A DNA stretch of 21,573 nucleotides from Fusibacter_D sp033549245 (GTDB lineage: Bacteria > Bacillota > Clostridia > Peptostreptococcales > Acidaminobacteraceae), in assembly GCA_033549245.1 (NCBI GenBank), contig JAWSUW010000047.1, positions 1 through 21,573 on the forward strand, in the 5' to 3' direction. The position numbers were made by a program, and so were the translations under genes. Below the pieces are notes generated by a model. It searched no databases. It saw only the letters and a program-made list of their open reading frames with translations, and was not told the DNA's origin. Positions 6,501 through 15,984 of the stretch are shown here, one piece after another (position 1 is the stretch's first letter; every line of letters begins with the position of its first letter).

Positions 6501-8222
6501 TTATCGGTGAATTTTTGACAATTCATTATCAATTGCTTCAAAAGCCTCATTTATAGTGATTTCTTTCTTCTCGCCATCAACTCTAAGAGAGAACTCCACC
6601 AAGCCTTGATCAATGGCCTTACCTACTGTGATTCGTAGTGGAATTCCTATGAGGTCTGCATCTGTGAATTTGACACCGGCACGTTCATTCCTATCATCAA
6701 TCAACACTTCAACGCCCTTTTTCAGTAACTCTTCATAAATCTTTTCTGAAGCTTCCACTTGAGCTTCGACTTTAGTGTTGATAATTGTGACCACTACTTG
6801 GTAAGGAGCAACAGAAAGAGGCCAGATGATCCCTTTATCATCAAAACATTGTTCCACGACAGCAGCAACACATCTCGAAATTCCAATGCCATATGAGCCC
6901 ATGATGAAATGCTTAGCCTTTCCATCTTTATCCAGAAAAGTGGCATTCATCGATTTTGAGTATTTATCTCCAAGCTGGAATATATTACCGACTTCAGTAC
7001 CTTGATCAATTGCCAGTGGCATTCCACATGAAGGACATGCATCTCCAGCTTCGACAAGAATAAGATCTTCTGACACTGAAATATCGTCCTCATTCAAGTT
7101 GACGTTTTTATAATGGTAATCTTTGATATTTGCTCCACTGATGCCATTCTTTATATTGAAAACGCGACGATCCGCTATGATTTCAACACTTTCTTTGAGT
7201 CCGAATGGTCCTGCAAAACCCATTATGGACCCGGTCATTCCGTATATCTCGTCTTCCGCGAGCATCATCAAATTTTCTTCAGGAACTCCGACATGCTTTG
7301 AAAGCTTGATCAAACTAAGTGCTCGGTCACCTGGAATCAAAACAGCAAATACTCTGCTGTCATCCTCCGCTTTGACAAGCAATGTTTTTATGAATCGGTC
7401 ACCTTTCATAGAAAAGAAATTTTCCAATTCTTCTATTGTACGAATATCCACAGTTAGAACTTTTTCCATTTCAGCTATTGATTCTTCCGACACTTTTTGT
7501 GTGAAGTTTGATGCGGCAACTTCATCTGTCGCAGCATAATCACAGTGATCGCAATAAGCTATGGTACTTTCACCATTAGGAGTTATTGCAATGAACTCAT
7601 GTGAAACTTGTCCACCCATATTGCCTGAATCGCCTTGAACCACCTTATATTTAAAGCCCAGTCTGTCAAAAGCGCTTTCATACGCTCTCCACATGTTATC
7701 ATATGATTTTTCAAGACCTTCCTGATCCACATCAAAAGTATAGGCATCTTTCATGATAAATTCTCTTGCTCTTACCAAACCGAATCTCGGTCTTCTCTCA
7801 TCCCTATATTTGGTTTGGATCTGATAGAGATTGAGAGGCAATTGTTTATAAGATTTAAGCTCATTGTTGATCATGAATGTGAAGTATTCTTCGTGAGTTG
7901 GTCCAAGGCAGAACTCGCGATCATGTCTGTCTTTCAATTTAAACATCTCCGGTCCGAAATTCTCCCATCTCCCGCTCTCTTCCCAGATTTCCCTAGGCTG
8001 AATGGCAGACATCAAGACTTCTTGAGCACCATATCGATCCATTTCTTCCCTAACAATACGTTCCACTTTCTTCATCACCCTAAAACCAAGTGGAAGAAAA
8101 GAGTAGACACCTGATACCAATTTTCTGATCATACCTGCCCTTAAAAGAAGTTGAGCGCTGATTATATCCGCATCATTCGGCACTTCTCTTAATGTAGGCA
8201 TGTATAAATTTGACATTCTCAT
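6501..8222 (-). CDS. proS: prolyl-tRNA synthetase, bacterial type
   Basis: ProRS charges tRNA-Pro in the cytosol. The 573-residue protein is the full-length bacterial form with the editing INS domain between class II motifs 2 and 3. Visible marks are PLGFRVMKKVERIVREEMD (44-62), GPTHEE (107-112), motif 2 RDERRPRFG (140-148) and motif 3 around MGSYGIGISR. Two CxxC pairs (YCDHCDY and ACPSCGM) lie in the middle. I chose the ATG at 8222, with GAGG eight bases upstream; a GTG at 8231 sits right against that site, and an ATG at 8216 is also possible. The start lies 1 bp beyond the cbiA stop, with no terminator or promoter between, so proS appears to be the last gene of the B12-riboswitch operon. 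No T-box is present. Confidence 0.95.
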   Translation of the reverse strand: MRMSNLYMPTLREVPNDADIISAQLLLRAGMIRKLVSGVYSFLPLGFRVMKKVERIVREEMDRYGAQEVLMSAIQPREIWEESGRWENFGPEMFKLKDRHDREFCLGPTHEEYFTFMINNELKSYKQLPLNLYQIQTKYRDERRPRFGLVRAREFIMKDAYTFDVDQEGLEKSYDNMWRAYESAFDRLGFKYKVVQGDSGNMGGQVSHEFIAITPNGESTIAYCDHCDYAATDEVAASNFTQKVSEESIAEMEKVLTVDIRTIEELENFFSMKGDRFIKTLLVKAEDDSRVFAVLIPGDRALSLIKLSKHVGVPEENLMMLAEDEIYGMTGSIMGFAGPFGLKESVEIIADRRVFNIKNGISGANIKDYHYKNVNLNEDDISVSEDLILVEAGDACPSCGMPLAIDQGTEVGNIFQLGDKYSKSMNATFLDKDGKAKHFIMGSYGIGISRCVAAVVEQCFDDKGIIWPLSVAPYQVVVTIINTKVEAQVEASEKIYEELLKKGVEVLIDDRNERAGVKFTDADLIGIPLRITVGKAIDQGLVEFSLRVDGEKKEITINEAFEAIDNELSKIHR

Positions 8223-8223
8223 A

Positions 8224-9618
8224 CTATACACCTCTTAATTTATTTTGGCTCCAAAATCCAACTAGAAATTCTAAAAATTCTAAATTGCTGTAAAAGTGAT
8301 TGTGTACATAAGTTGCAATAGTATTGCCCAAACTATAACCACAATCCCAAAATTGCCCATCTTTTTCAACAGATATTTTAGTGTGAATATTCTTCTTTGG
8401 CACAAAAATGGACTTGTGAAACTCATGCCCTCTATAGGACAATTCACCCCATTCTGTGTCAAGGACAGCTTCAACATGTCCAAAATGTTGCAATCTCGAT
8501 GTCATTTGAACTTCAGCCTCAAAGAAACCAACCATAGAGTTTCTCTCGCCATTCAAACCCACTATGTCATCAGCCAAATACATCAAACCTCCGCATTCAG
8601 CATAAACAGGTAATCCAGAAACTATTTTTCTTTTAATGTCACCTCTAAACGATTCATTTGATTCAAGTCGATCTGCAAATACTTCCGGGTATCCTCCGCC
8701 AATGTATAGTGCGTCACAACCATCTGGTAAAAATTGATCGTTGATTGGTGAGAACGGTACCAAATCGATTCCTAAATACTTAAGCAGCTCAATATTGTGA
8801 TCATAATAAAAAGAAAAAGCTTCATCCATTGCAATACCAAGCTTAAGACCATTTTGAACTTCTAATCGGTTTTGAATTTTATTCAATCTTTCTAAATCAT
8901 ACACTTCCGGTGAAAAATCGTCAAGTTGATTGGTTACTTTTAAGCAATCATCAATTATTTTTTGAATATTCACAGTAGTTTCAATACTTTCCCCAATATC
9001 ATCAATTTTTTGATCCAAATCCGATATCTCATCTGCTTGCATAAGTCCTAGATGCCTACTCTTTATTTCAAAGGCTCTATTATGTTCCAAATATCCATAA
9101 CATTCAATAGATGTGTGACTTTCAACAGCATCTTTCAATAATTTATAGTGCTTATGAGAACTTATATTGTTGAAAATGACACCTCTAATTTTTGTGGGGG
9201 TCTTAAATTCCATAAGTCCTTTTAGCAAGGCGGCCGCTGTAAGTGCCATATGACTCGCATCCATCATGATAATCACAGATGCATCCAGCAAATCAGCCAG
9301 ATGTGAACTGCTGCCAAAATCGGTATTGCTGGAGTGACCGTCATAATATCCCATCACACCTTCAATAATAGGAATATCCCCTTTTTTTATGGAACCATGG
9401 TAGAGAAACTTTACGGTCTCATCCTTTAAGATCCATAATGGCAGATTGTAAGATTGATCATTAAGGACATGCCTGTGAAACATGGGATCGATATAATCCG
9501 GACCCGTTTTAAAGGCTCTAACATTGTATCCCTTTTTCTTTAGAATATGCATCAACCCCATTGTAAAGGTAGTTTTTCCTGAACCACTTGATACGCCAGC
9601 GATCATAATGCCACTCAT
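8224..9618 (-). CDS. cbiA: cobyrinate a,c-diamide synthase (CbiA/CobB type)
   Basis: The enzyme uses ATP and glutamine to amidate the a and c side chains of cobyrinic acid. The 464-residue protein has the P-loop GVSSGSGKTT (8-17), the substrate-binding stretch KTGPDYIDPMFH (37-48), EGVMGYYDG (86-94), and a C-terminal type I glutamine amidotransferase domain with GGGYPE and nucleophile Cys342 in AECGGLMYL; the downstream His lies in YVHNHF. I chose the ATG at 9618, which is preceded by GAGGGGG, rather than an upstream frame start overlapping cobS. It starts 2 bp after the cobS stop and leads directly into proS. It acts earlier in the pathway than its immediate neighbours cobS and cobU. Confidence 0.94.
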   Translation of the reverse strand: MSGIMIAGVSSGSGKTTFTMGLMHILKKKGYNVRAFKTGPDYIDPMFHRHVLNDQSYNLPLWILKDETVKFLYHGSIKKGDIPIIEGVMGYYDGHSSNTDFGSSSHLADLLDASVIIMMDASHMALTAAALLKGLMEFKTPTKIRGVIFNNISSHKHYKLLKDAVESHTSIECYGYLEHNRAFEIKSRHLGLMQADEISDLDQKIDDIGESIETTVNIQKIIDDCLKVTNQLDDFSPEVYDLERLNKIQNRLEVQNGLKLGIAMDEAFSFYYDHNIELLKYLGIDLVPFSPINDQFLPDGCDALYIGGGYPEVFADRLESNESFRGDIKRKIVSGLPVYAECGGLMYLADDIVGLNGERNSMVGFFEAEVQMTSRLQHFGHVEAVLDTEWGELSYRGHEFHKSIFVPKKNIHTKISVEKDGQFWDCGYSLGNTIATYVHNHFYSNLEFLEFLVGFWSQNKLRGV

Positions 9619-9620
9619 AT

Positions 9621-10340
9621 TTACCCCCTCATCGACCCTATTAATAGGAAGATACATTGGCTCACCTCAATCACAAGTCCAATGGTATCTCCAGTCATTC
9701 CACCAATTTTGTTGTAGGTCCACTTTGCCATGGCTATGGTGAACATCAATACCATGAGACTTGCCATTAGTCCCAATGTCCCCAAAATCAAATAAGAAAG
9801 TACAACCATTATCAATGAATATATCAAGGCATTCCAAATGCCTATTCCTTCAATGAATAGTTTACCCATCCCACCTTCACCTCTGGCATATTTACTGACT
9901 CCTGCAGCTAAAAATCCGTTGACTTTCCCAACAAATGGCATTAAGAACAACCACCTGTAATCCACGATTTGAACAGTGGTATAAAGAATCAAAAAATATA
10001 GGATCAAACCAATAGCACCGAATGTGCCAATTCTTGAATCTTTCATAATCTCAAGAATTCTTTTTTGATCACGATTGCTGAGTAAGCCATCCAAGCTGTC
10101 AGTCAGACCATCAATGTGTATCGCACCTGTAATCATCAAATAAAGAATGATGATTACAATCGCCTCAATCGGTTTTATGCTTATATTCAAGAATTTAGGT
10201 ACAACGAGAAAAATTCCCACAACAAAACCAGTCAATGGGAATAAAATTATACCTTTATTAAATCGTTCATTACTGTATTCCACATGATTCCCAACTGGAA
10301 TTCGTGTGAAAAATGATAGCATTAAAAGAAAAGAACTCAT
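9621..10340 (-). CDS. cobS: adenosylcobinamide-GDP ribazoletransferase (cobalamin synthase)
   Basis: CobS joins adenosylcobinamide-GDP to alpha-ribazole (phosphate) in the membrane, closing the nucleotide loop of B12. The 239-residue protein has several membrane helices and the family motif HIDGLTDSLDG, whose acidic residues bind Mg, plus FFTRIP near the N-terminus. The start is the ATG at 10340 with GAGG five bases upstream; the GTG at 10346 overlaps that site and is rejected. It starts 7 bp after cobU. A cobT homologue, which would make the alpha-ribazole phosphate, is not in the window. Confidence 0.94.
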   Translation of the reverse strand: MSSFLLMLSFFTRIPVGNHVEYSNERFNKGIILFPLTGFVVGIFLVVPKFLNISIKPIEAIVIIILYLMITGAIHIDGLTDSLDGLLSNRDQKRILEIMKDSRIGTFGAIGLILYFLILYTTVQIVDYRWLFLMPFVGKVNGFLAAGVSKYARGEGGMGKLFIEGIGIWNALIYSLIMVVLSYLILGTLGLMASLMVLMFTIAMAKWTYNKIGGMTGDTIGLVIEVSQCIFLLIGSMRG

Positions 10341-10347
10341 AGACACC

Positions 10348-10908
10348 TCATTTGATTTTCATTTGAATTCCAGATACAACAAAGTAAACTTCGCCTACAA
10401 CACTTGCAATCCTTTGATTGATTCTTCCAGCAATATCCCTAAAGTAATTTCCCAGTTTATAGGGTGGCACAAGCCCCAGCCCAACTTCATTGGAAACCAG
10501 AATGTACTTTTTACCAGAAGCTTCTAGTTCATCCAATAAAACATCAATTTGATTCACTATTCTATTTTCTATATTGTCCAGTTCCTCGTGAGTAATCTGA
10601 TCATAATCACAGGCTTCATCCAGCATCAAATTTGTGATCATTACTGTGATGCAATCCAGTAAAATGACATCCGCTCCAATAAATTCATCAAAATCGCGAA
10701 GTCCTTCAAAACCTCTATATTTTTCAACCGTTTTCCATTCGGATGGTCTGTTTTTCTGATGCTTTTTTATTCGATCTCTCATGCCATCATCAAACGGGAT
10801 TGCCGTGGCAATGTAAAGAACTTTATGTGTAAGTGACTTTGCCAAAGATTCTGCAAAAGTGCTTTTCCCACTTCTCGCTCCACCCAGTATCAAAACTCCT
10901 TTGTTCAC
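10348..10908 (-). CDS. cobU: adenosylcobinamide kinase / adenosylcobinamide-phosphate guanylyltransferase
   Basis: CobU phosphorylates adenosylcobinamide and then transfers GMP to it, giving the substrate of CobS. The 186-residue protein has the P-loop GGARSGKS (9-16), the stretch RIKKHQKNRPSEW, whose His50 corresponds to the guanylylated histidine of Salmonella CobU, and the C-terminal signature VSNEVGLGLVP. The start codon is GTG at 10908, preceded by AGGAGG with a five-base spacer. The ribosome binding site overlaps the end of btuD, so the two are translationally linked. Confidence 0.95.
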   Translation of the reverse strand: MNKGVLILGGARSGKSTFAESLAKSLTHKVLYIATAIPFDDGMRDRIKKHQKNRPSEWKTVEKYRGFEGLRDFDEFIGADVILLDCITVMITNLMLDEACDYDQITHEELDNIENRIVNQIDVLLDELEASGKKYILVSNEVGLGLVPPYKLGNYFRDIAGRINQRIASVVGEVYFVVSGIQMKIK

Positions 10909-10917
10909 GTTTGCCTC

Positions 10918-11685
10918 CTAACCCGGAATAATCATTGGATAGGAATAACTCATTATGAGTTCAACGTCCAATTCATAAACATTCATTATATTTTCAATTG
11001 TAATCACATCTTCTGGTTTACCATATTTGATGATTGCTCCGTCTTTCATAAGTACGATATAATCAGAAAATCTGGATGCCAAGTTTATGTCATGTAATGT
11101 TGTCACAATCGTCAACTGTTTCTCTTGATTAAGTCTTTTACATAACTTCAATATTTCAACTTGATATTTAATGTCCAAATGTGAAATAGGTTCATCGAGC
11201 ATCAAAATGTCTGTTTCTTGTGTCAATGCTCTAGCTATCATGACCCTCTGTCTTTCTCCTCCACTGATGGCCTTGATGCTTTTATGTCTCAAATGTTCAG
11301 TGGAAGTTTTTCTCATTGCCTCATCAGCAATTTTATAATCATTGGCACTCTCGTTTTGAAAGTGTTTCAAATAAGGATATCTCCCCATCAGAACAACTTC
11401 TTCAACACTGAATTCAAAATCATGCTCAGCACTTTGATGCACCACCGCCACTTTTTTTGCCAGCTCCTTATAACTATATCTATCAATCGATTGATCAAGA
11501 ACATCAATCTTTCCTTCATGAGGTTCAAGTATATTACACATATTTTTGAGGAGCGTAGTCTTCCCGGAACCATTTGGACCTAAAATGCTCACCAACTGAC
11601 CGGTTCCAATATTCAAGTTTATGGTCCTAAGCACATCCTCCATATCATATCTGAAACTGATGTCTTTAACCTTAAGTGCTGACAT
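10918..11685 (-). CDS. btuD: corrinoid ABC transporter ATP-binding protein
   Basis: This is the nucleotide-binding subunit of a FecCD/BtuCD-type importer. The 255-residue protein has Walker A GPNGSGKT (36-43), the Q-loop at Gln84, the signature SGGER (141-145), Walker B ILMLDE (160-165) and the switch His198 in TTLHD. Iron-siderophore ATPases (FecE, FhuC) look alike; the B12 assignment rests on its place between the BtuF- and BtuC-like genes and cobU, under a B12 riboswitch. A GGAGG site lies just before the ATG at 11685, 8 bp after the permease stop. Confidence 0.9.
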   Translation of the reverse strand: MSALKVKDISFRYDMEDVLRTINLNIGTGQLVSILGPNGSGKTTLLKNMCNILEPHEGKIDVLDQSIDRYSYKELAKKVAVVHQSAEHDFEFSVEEVVLMGRYPYLKHFQNESANDYKIADEAMRKTSTEHLRHKSIKAISGGERQRVMIARALTQETDILMLDEPISHLDIKYQVEILKLCKRLNQEKQLTIVTTLHDINLASRFSDYIVLMKDGAIIKYGKPEDVITIENIMNVYELDVELIMSYSYPMIIPG

Positions 11686-11693
11686 AACGCCTC

Positions 11694-12731
11694 CTAAACC
11701 AATTTTCGCTTGTTTTTATAAAGCAGATAGAAAAAAAATGGTCCACCAAAAATGGATGTGATGATTCCAACCGGTATCTCCATATTTGGAACAATACTTC
11801 GGGCTAAAGTATCACAGCCCATTAAAAAAAGTGCACCACCAATGAAAGAAGTAGGAATCAATATTTTATGATTTGCTCCAAAAATCATTCTAAGCAAGTG
11901 CGGTATTATCAAACCCACAAAACCGATAATTCCACTTACCGAAACGGCAAATGCAGCTAAAAACGAAGCAATGATCAATGTCTGTTTTTTTAATTTTTGA
12001 ACATCTACGCCTAAGTTTTGTGCTTCATCTTCTCCAAGTGCCAGAGCATTGAGAGCACTTGTCCGTGAAATAAGATACAAGATACCTAGAACAGATGGAA
12101 TCGCTATCATCCTCACTTGGTCCCATGAAGCAGCATTAAAGCTGCCCATGGTCCAAGTGACTATTTTGTCGATATCGTTTTGATATAAAATCATAATCAA
12201 GGAAATCAAGGAGGATAGAAATGCATTCATGACTATACCTGCGAGTAAGATTCCAGTCGTGGATACCTTACTCCCGAACTTTGCCATATTATACACAATG
12301 AACACCGTAGCCAAAGCCCCTACAAAAGCCATTCCAGAAATCATACTCAGTCCCGCAAAACTCACACCAAAGCCAAACACAATGCCTAGAGTGGCACCAA
12401 ATGCTGCACCTGATGATATTCCCATCACGTAGGGGTCTGCCATCGGATTCTTGAATATGGCTTGAAATGCAACTCCAATAATCGCCAGTATCCCACCGAC
12501 TATTGAAGAAAGTAGAATTCTTGGAAATCTGACATTTATTATGATGAATGCATGCGACGGTTTGATCGGTTCATCGACACTCGCCCCCAGCTCCATCATC
12601 ACTCCCTTTGCTATATGCGAAACAGGAATTTTTACTGATCCTTGGGTCAATGAAATGATTCCAGTAATCAAGAGTGCTGAGATCAATATGACAATAACCG
12701 TTTTTTTATGAGTAACACCTTTTTTGTTCAC
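11694..12731 (-). CDS. btuC: corrinoid ABC transporter permease, FecCD family
   Basis: This is the membrane subunit of the vitamin B12 importer. The 345-residue protein has about ten hydrophobic segments and FecCD family marks such as VRFPRILLSSIVGG, NPMADPYVMGISSGA and GFVGLIIPHLLR. The start is GTG at 12731, with GGAG seven bases upstream, immediately followed by a short basic stretch and TM1. It is flanked by the binding protein and the ATPase. Specificity for corrinoids is inferred from the operon; the family also carries iron-siderophore permeases. Confidence 0.9.
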   Translation of the reverse strand: MNKKGVTHKKTVIVILISALLITGIISLTQGSVKIPVSHIAKGVMMELGASVDEPIKPSHAFIIINVRFPRILLSSIVGGILAIIGVAFQAIFKNPMADPYVMGISSGAAFGATLGIVFGFGVSFAGLSMISGMAFVGALATVFIVYNMAKFGSKVSTTGILLAGIVMNAFLSSLISLIMILYQNDIDKIVTWTMGSFNAASWDQVRMIAIPSVLGILYLISRTSALNALALGEDEAQNLGVDVQKLKKQTLIIASFLAAFAVSVSGIIGFVGLIIPHLLRMIFGANHKILIPTSFIGGALFLMGCDTLARSIVPNMEIPVGIITSIFGGPFFFYLLYKNKRKLV

Positions 12732-12746
12732 TCGTCAACTCCACTA

Positions 12747-13982
12747 TCAATAATTCAACATATATTTGTATTTTGGGTATAGGGTTTCAATAACGATTTT
12801 CATCCCTCCATCAATAACTCTAGGACCCGGAATTGAAAATAGATTTGTATCAACTAATATGAACTTGACATTTTTCAGTGCGCTAAGGGCCTTATAATTG
12901 TCACTCCCCATCATAGTGTCATAGTGATACTGTTCTCCCAAGATGAACTCTGGATTGTGGTCTAAAAGTTTTTCAAGACTGTAAGCCCATTTATCAGTAT
13001 CTGCAGCAACATTGATTCCACCGGCACCCGATAAGACCTCGTGGATGAAAGTCTGATTTCCTGCACTATATTCTTTATTTCCAGTAGCAACAACATAGTA
13101 GAGAGTCTTAAGTTCATCATCTGGTATGGCTTTTACAATATTATTGATTCTTTGTTCTTTAGCTTTTAATGTGGAAACAAGTGCTCTTGCTGGGTAATTT
13201 TGATCTGTGATCAAACCCAATTGTTCAATTAGAGTATAGATCTCATCGATTTTCTCTGGTGATTTTTGTGTGACAGTTGATATACCAGCCTGAGCAAATG
13301 TTTTCATGGCATCTTCATTCATATGAGTCGCAGCGATCACTGCATCAGGCGCCAAATCCAAAATCCCTTCCAAATCTGGTTCATATAGCGAACCTACAGT
13401 TTGGATTTTTGAAGTTGCTTCAGGATATTTACAGTAGATTGTACGGCCCACTACTTTAGATTCCGCACCTATAGCGAACAAAATTTCTGTGATTGATGGT
13501 GCAAGAGATACTATACTTTCAACTGACTTGTTAAATGTATATGATATTCCGTTATCTTCAATAGCCAGTGGAAAAGCGATTTCATCTCGCGTACTTAATG
13601 TGATTTGCCTCGTCTTTACATTGTATCCAACTTCATAATTCAGAGATTCAAATATAAATCTCATCGGAATATACGTCTTCCCATTACGCTGAAAAGTTTT
13701 GGAGTCCATAGTCATTTCCACTCCGTTGACTTTTACGCGATTGCTTAGATTGTAAAATTCAAATATAACATTTGAATTTCTTAAAATAATTCTTCCATCT
13801 TTCAAATCTGTAATTAATCCATAATTTTTCATGGTTTCAGCAGTCACAAAAGTACGATCGTTGATTATTGTAGTCTCGATTTGTTTGGTCTGTCCATCTA
13901 CATTGACTGACGCCCCGAATCCAAAAGAGGAAAATAGTACAACCATAGTTGTGATTATTATTAAAACACGAGTTTTTTTCAT
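12747..13982 (-). CDS. btuF: BtuF-like corrinoid-binding protein with N-terminal copper-amine-oxidase-N-like domain
   Basis: The 411-residue protein has a Sec signal (residues 1-24, ending GFGAS). There is no cysteine near the cleavage region, so it is not a lipoprotein as Gram-positive binding proteins usually are. Residues about 30-130 resemble the copper amine oxidase N-terminal domain: VKVNGVEM, then GKTYIPMRFIFESLNYEV. Residues about 150-405 form a class III periplasmic-binding fold (SIVSLAPSITEILFAIGA, then APDAVIAATHMN) as in BtuF. It probably captures corrinoids outside the membrane for BtuCD, and the extra domain may provide attachment to the cell surface. The ATG overlaps the stop of the upstream gene (ATGA, 13979-13982), with GGAGG close by. 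The binding-protein call is firm; corrinoid specificity is from context. Confidence 0.88.
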   Translation of the reverse strand: MKKTRVLIIITTMVVLFSSFGFGASVNVDGQTKQIETTIINDRTFVTAETMKNYGLITDLKDGRIILRNSNVIFEFYNLSNRVKVNGVEMTMDSKTFQRNGKTYIPMRFIFESLNYEVGYNVKTRQITLSTRDEIAFPLAIEDNGISYTFNKSVESIVSLAPSITEILFAIGAESKVVGRTIYCKYPEATSKIQTVGSLYEPDLEGILDLAPDAVIAATHMNEDAMKTFAQAGISTVTQKSPEKIDEIYTLIEQLGLITDQNYPARALVSTLKAKEQRINNIVKAIPDDELKTLYYVVATGNKEYSAGNQTFIHEVLSGAGGINVAADTDKWAYSLEKLLDHNPEFILGEQYHYDTMMGSDNYKALSALKNVKFILVDTNLFSIPGPRVIDGGMKIVIETLYPKYKYMLNY

Positions 13983-15037
13983 TTTAATGCCTCCATTATT
14001 AGTTTTATGAGTTTAATGTTGTCTTCTCTTTTTCTAAGTGCGATTCTAAAATATCGTTGATCCAGACCTTCAAAATCTTCACATGGTCTGATGTATGCAC
14101 CGCCATCAATGATAGATGACATGAACTCTTTCGGTGAACCTATATCAAGTCTGAAAAGAATGAAATTTGCAGTACTATCAAATACAGTTAACTGATCAAT
14201 TGCATTCAGTTTCGACAGCATAAAGCGAAGTTCTCCATGACACCAAGTTCTTAAATCATCAAGATAATTATTTTGCCTAAGTAAGAATGGAATACATGCA
14301 AGTGCAAAGGCATTTATGCTCCATGGTTCTTTTAGTTTGTTCATTGCAGCTATAATCTTTCTTGATCCTATGGCATATCCTGTTCTTATACCTGGAATCA
14401 TAAAATTCTTTGTCATGGACCTTATGACTAAAATTGAATGACTCTTCATCAAAGCATTTAGCCTGTCCCTATGTTGATCAAATCGATAATCTGACACAAA
14501 ATCCATGAAGCTTTCATCAATCATCAACTTCATTTTTTTATTTTGCACACCGAGTAAGATGTACTCAATAGTATCCATATCTATGAAAGTGCCTGTCGGA
14601 TTATTGGGATTGCATAACACCAACAGATCTGAATTCGTTCCGATAAGATGCTGAACCAACTCATCTTTATCCAATTTGAAGTCATTTTCAGGTTTTAAGT
14701 GATAGTGCCTTACATCAACATTGTTTTGAACCAAAGCGCGTTCATATTCTGTAAAGGTCGGTTGGATGATCGTCGCAATTTTGATGTCCACTGCCCTTGA
14801 CATCAAATAAATGAGCTCAGTGGCTCCATTGCCGAGTACAATTTGATCCAACTTTGTGTCATTATACCTAGTAATCGCATTTTTTGAAGCCAGTCCATCG
14901 ATATCAGGGTATTTTCTCATTTGCAAAAGAGCCTCTTTGATTACTTCTTCAAAGCCCTCCGGATATTCAAGCTCTGGAATATTCACACTGAAATCGATCA
15001 CATTATCTCGGTGAAACTGTCCGCCATGAAAATTCAC
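13979..15037 (-). CDS. cobD: threonine-phosphate decarboxylase (CobD type, PLP-dependent)
   Basis: This enzyme of the class I/II aminotransferase fold makes (R)-1-aminopropan-2-ol phosphate, the linker that CbiB attaches to the corrin ring. The 352-residue protein shows NPNNPTG (143-149), Asp174 in IDESF for the PLP pyridine nitrogen, the Schiff-base Lys210 in SMTKN, and Arg218 in GIRTGYAIG. Histidinol-phosphate aminotransferase is the closest look-alike, but the position directly after cbiB favours CobD. The start is GTG at 15037, overlapping the cbiB stop, with GGAGG six bases upstream. Its own stop overlaps the btuF ATG. Confidence 0.9.
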   Translation of the reverse strand: MNFHGGQFHRDNVIDFSVNIPELEYPEGFEEVIKEALLQMRKYPDIDGLASKNAITRYNDTKLDQIVLGNGATELIYLMSRAVDIKIATIIQPTFTEYERALVQNNVDVRHYHLKPENDFKLDKDELVQHLIGTNSDLLVLCNPNNPTGTFIDMDTIEYILLGVQNKKMKLMIDESFMDFVSDYRFDQHRDRLNALMKSHSILVIRSMTKNFMIPGIRTGYAIGSRKIIAAMNKLKEPWSINAFALACIPFLLRQNNYLDDLRTWCHGELRFMLSKLNAIDQLTVFDSTANFILFRLDIGSPKEFMSSIIDGGAYIRPCEDFEGLDQRYFRIALRKREDNIKLIKLIMEALK

Positions 15038-15984
15038 ATTCCACCTCCAAACATCAAGTTTATTGTAAATGCTGATATGAGTAACAAGATTTCTGATAGA
15101 TACATGATTTTGATTGCGTCATTAATGTGACCTGAGTTCAATTCATTGACTTTACTGCCGATAGTCGGTTTGGATACGAGCACACCGAAGTATGTATTGT
15201 CTCCTCCAAGCTGCAGTCCCAAAAGTCCTGCAACAGCAGATTCTGGATGTCCTGAATTTGGACTCTTGTGGTTTTTTCTGTCCTTTATGAATGTCCGGAC
15301 TCCTCGATTAAAATCAAAATTTAGAATTGCACCTGAGATCAACATCAATATTGAACCTATCCTTGCAGGTATGAAATTCAGCAAATCATCCATTTTTGCT
15401 GAAGCAAACCCGATTTCCTTAAAGGGTGGTTGATGGTAACCTACCATGGAATCCAATGTATTGACAGTTTTATAAATCAATACAAAAGTGAGTCCATGAC
15501 CGAAGAACGATCCCAATATCATATAAATTAGTGGTGCAAGGATTCCATCCACAGTATTTTCTGAGATGGTTTCGACCATACCTCGGATCACATCTTTTTC
15601 ATTGCAATTCTCAGTGTCTCTTCCCACTAGATAGGCAAAGTTTTTTCTCGAAGATTCCAAATTGCCCTCATCAATGCATTTTTTCACTTTGTGTCCCTCA
15701 TCGCTTAAACATCTTGCTGCAAGAAGAGCGTATAACATGTAGATCTCTATGACTTTAAAAAAAGTCGGATGGATTATAAGTTTTATCAGCAAAAGCAATG
15801 AGACATTCACTGCGATCACAGTAAAAAGCAAAATGAATCCTCCAGCGTATAAATTTGTTAAGAATTTACGCACCAGACTTTCCACTTTTCGAATAATCCA
15901 TCCTATGAACCTAATTGGATGCGGCCAATCAGGAGGATCACCAAGTAACCAATCGATACCTACCGCTGCAATGATTTCAATCAT
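15034..15984 (-). CDS. cbiB: adenosylcobinamide-phosphate synthase
   Basis: CbiB attaches aminopropanol (phosphate) to adenosylcobyric acid in the membrane. The 316-residue protein has several membrane helices and the family motifs GDPPDWPHPIRFIG (15-28), ENTVDGILAPLIY and NSGHPESAVAGLLGLQLGG. The ATG at 15984 overlaps the cobQ stop (ATGA) and has only a weak upstream GAGACAG, so it probably depends on translational coupling to cobQ. Confidence 0.95.
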   Translation of the reverse strand: MIEIIAAVGIDWLLGDPPDWPHPIRFIGWIIRKVESLVRKFLTNLYAGGFILLFTVIAVNVSLLLLIKLIIHPTFFKVIEIYMLYALLAARCLSDEGHKVKKCIDEGNLESSRKNFAYLVGRDTENCNEKDVIRGMVETISENTVDGILAPLIYMILGSFFGHGLTFVLIYKTVNTLDSMVGYHQPPFKEIGFASAKMDDLLNFIPARIGSILMLISGAILNFDFNRGVRTFIKDRKNHKSPNSGHPESAVAGLLGLQLGGDNTYFGVLVSKPTIGSKVNELNSGHINDAIKIMYLSEILLLISAFTINLMFGGGM

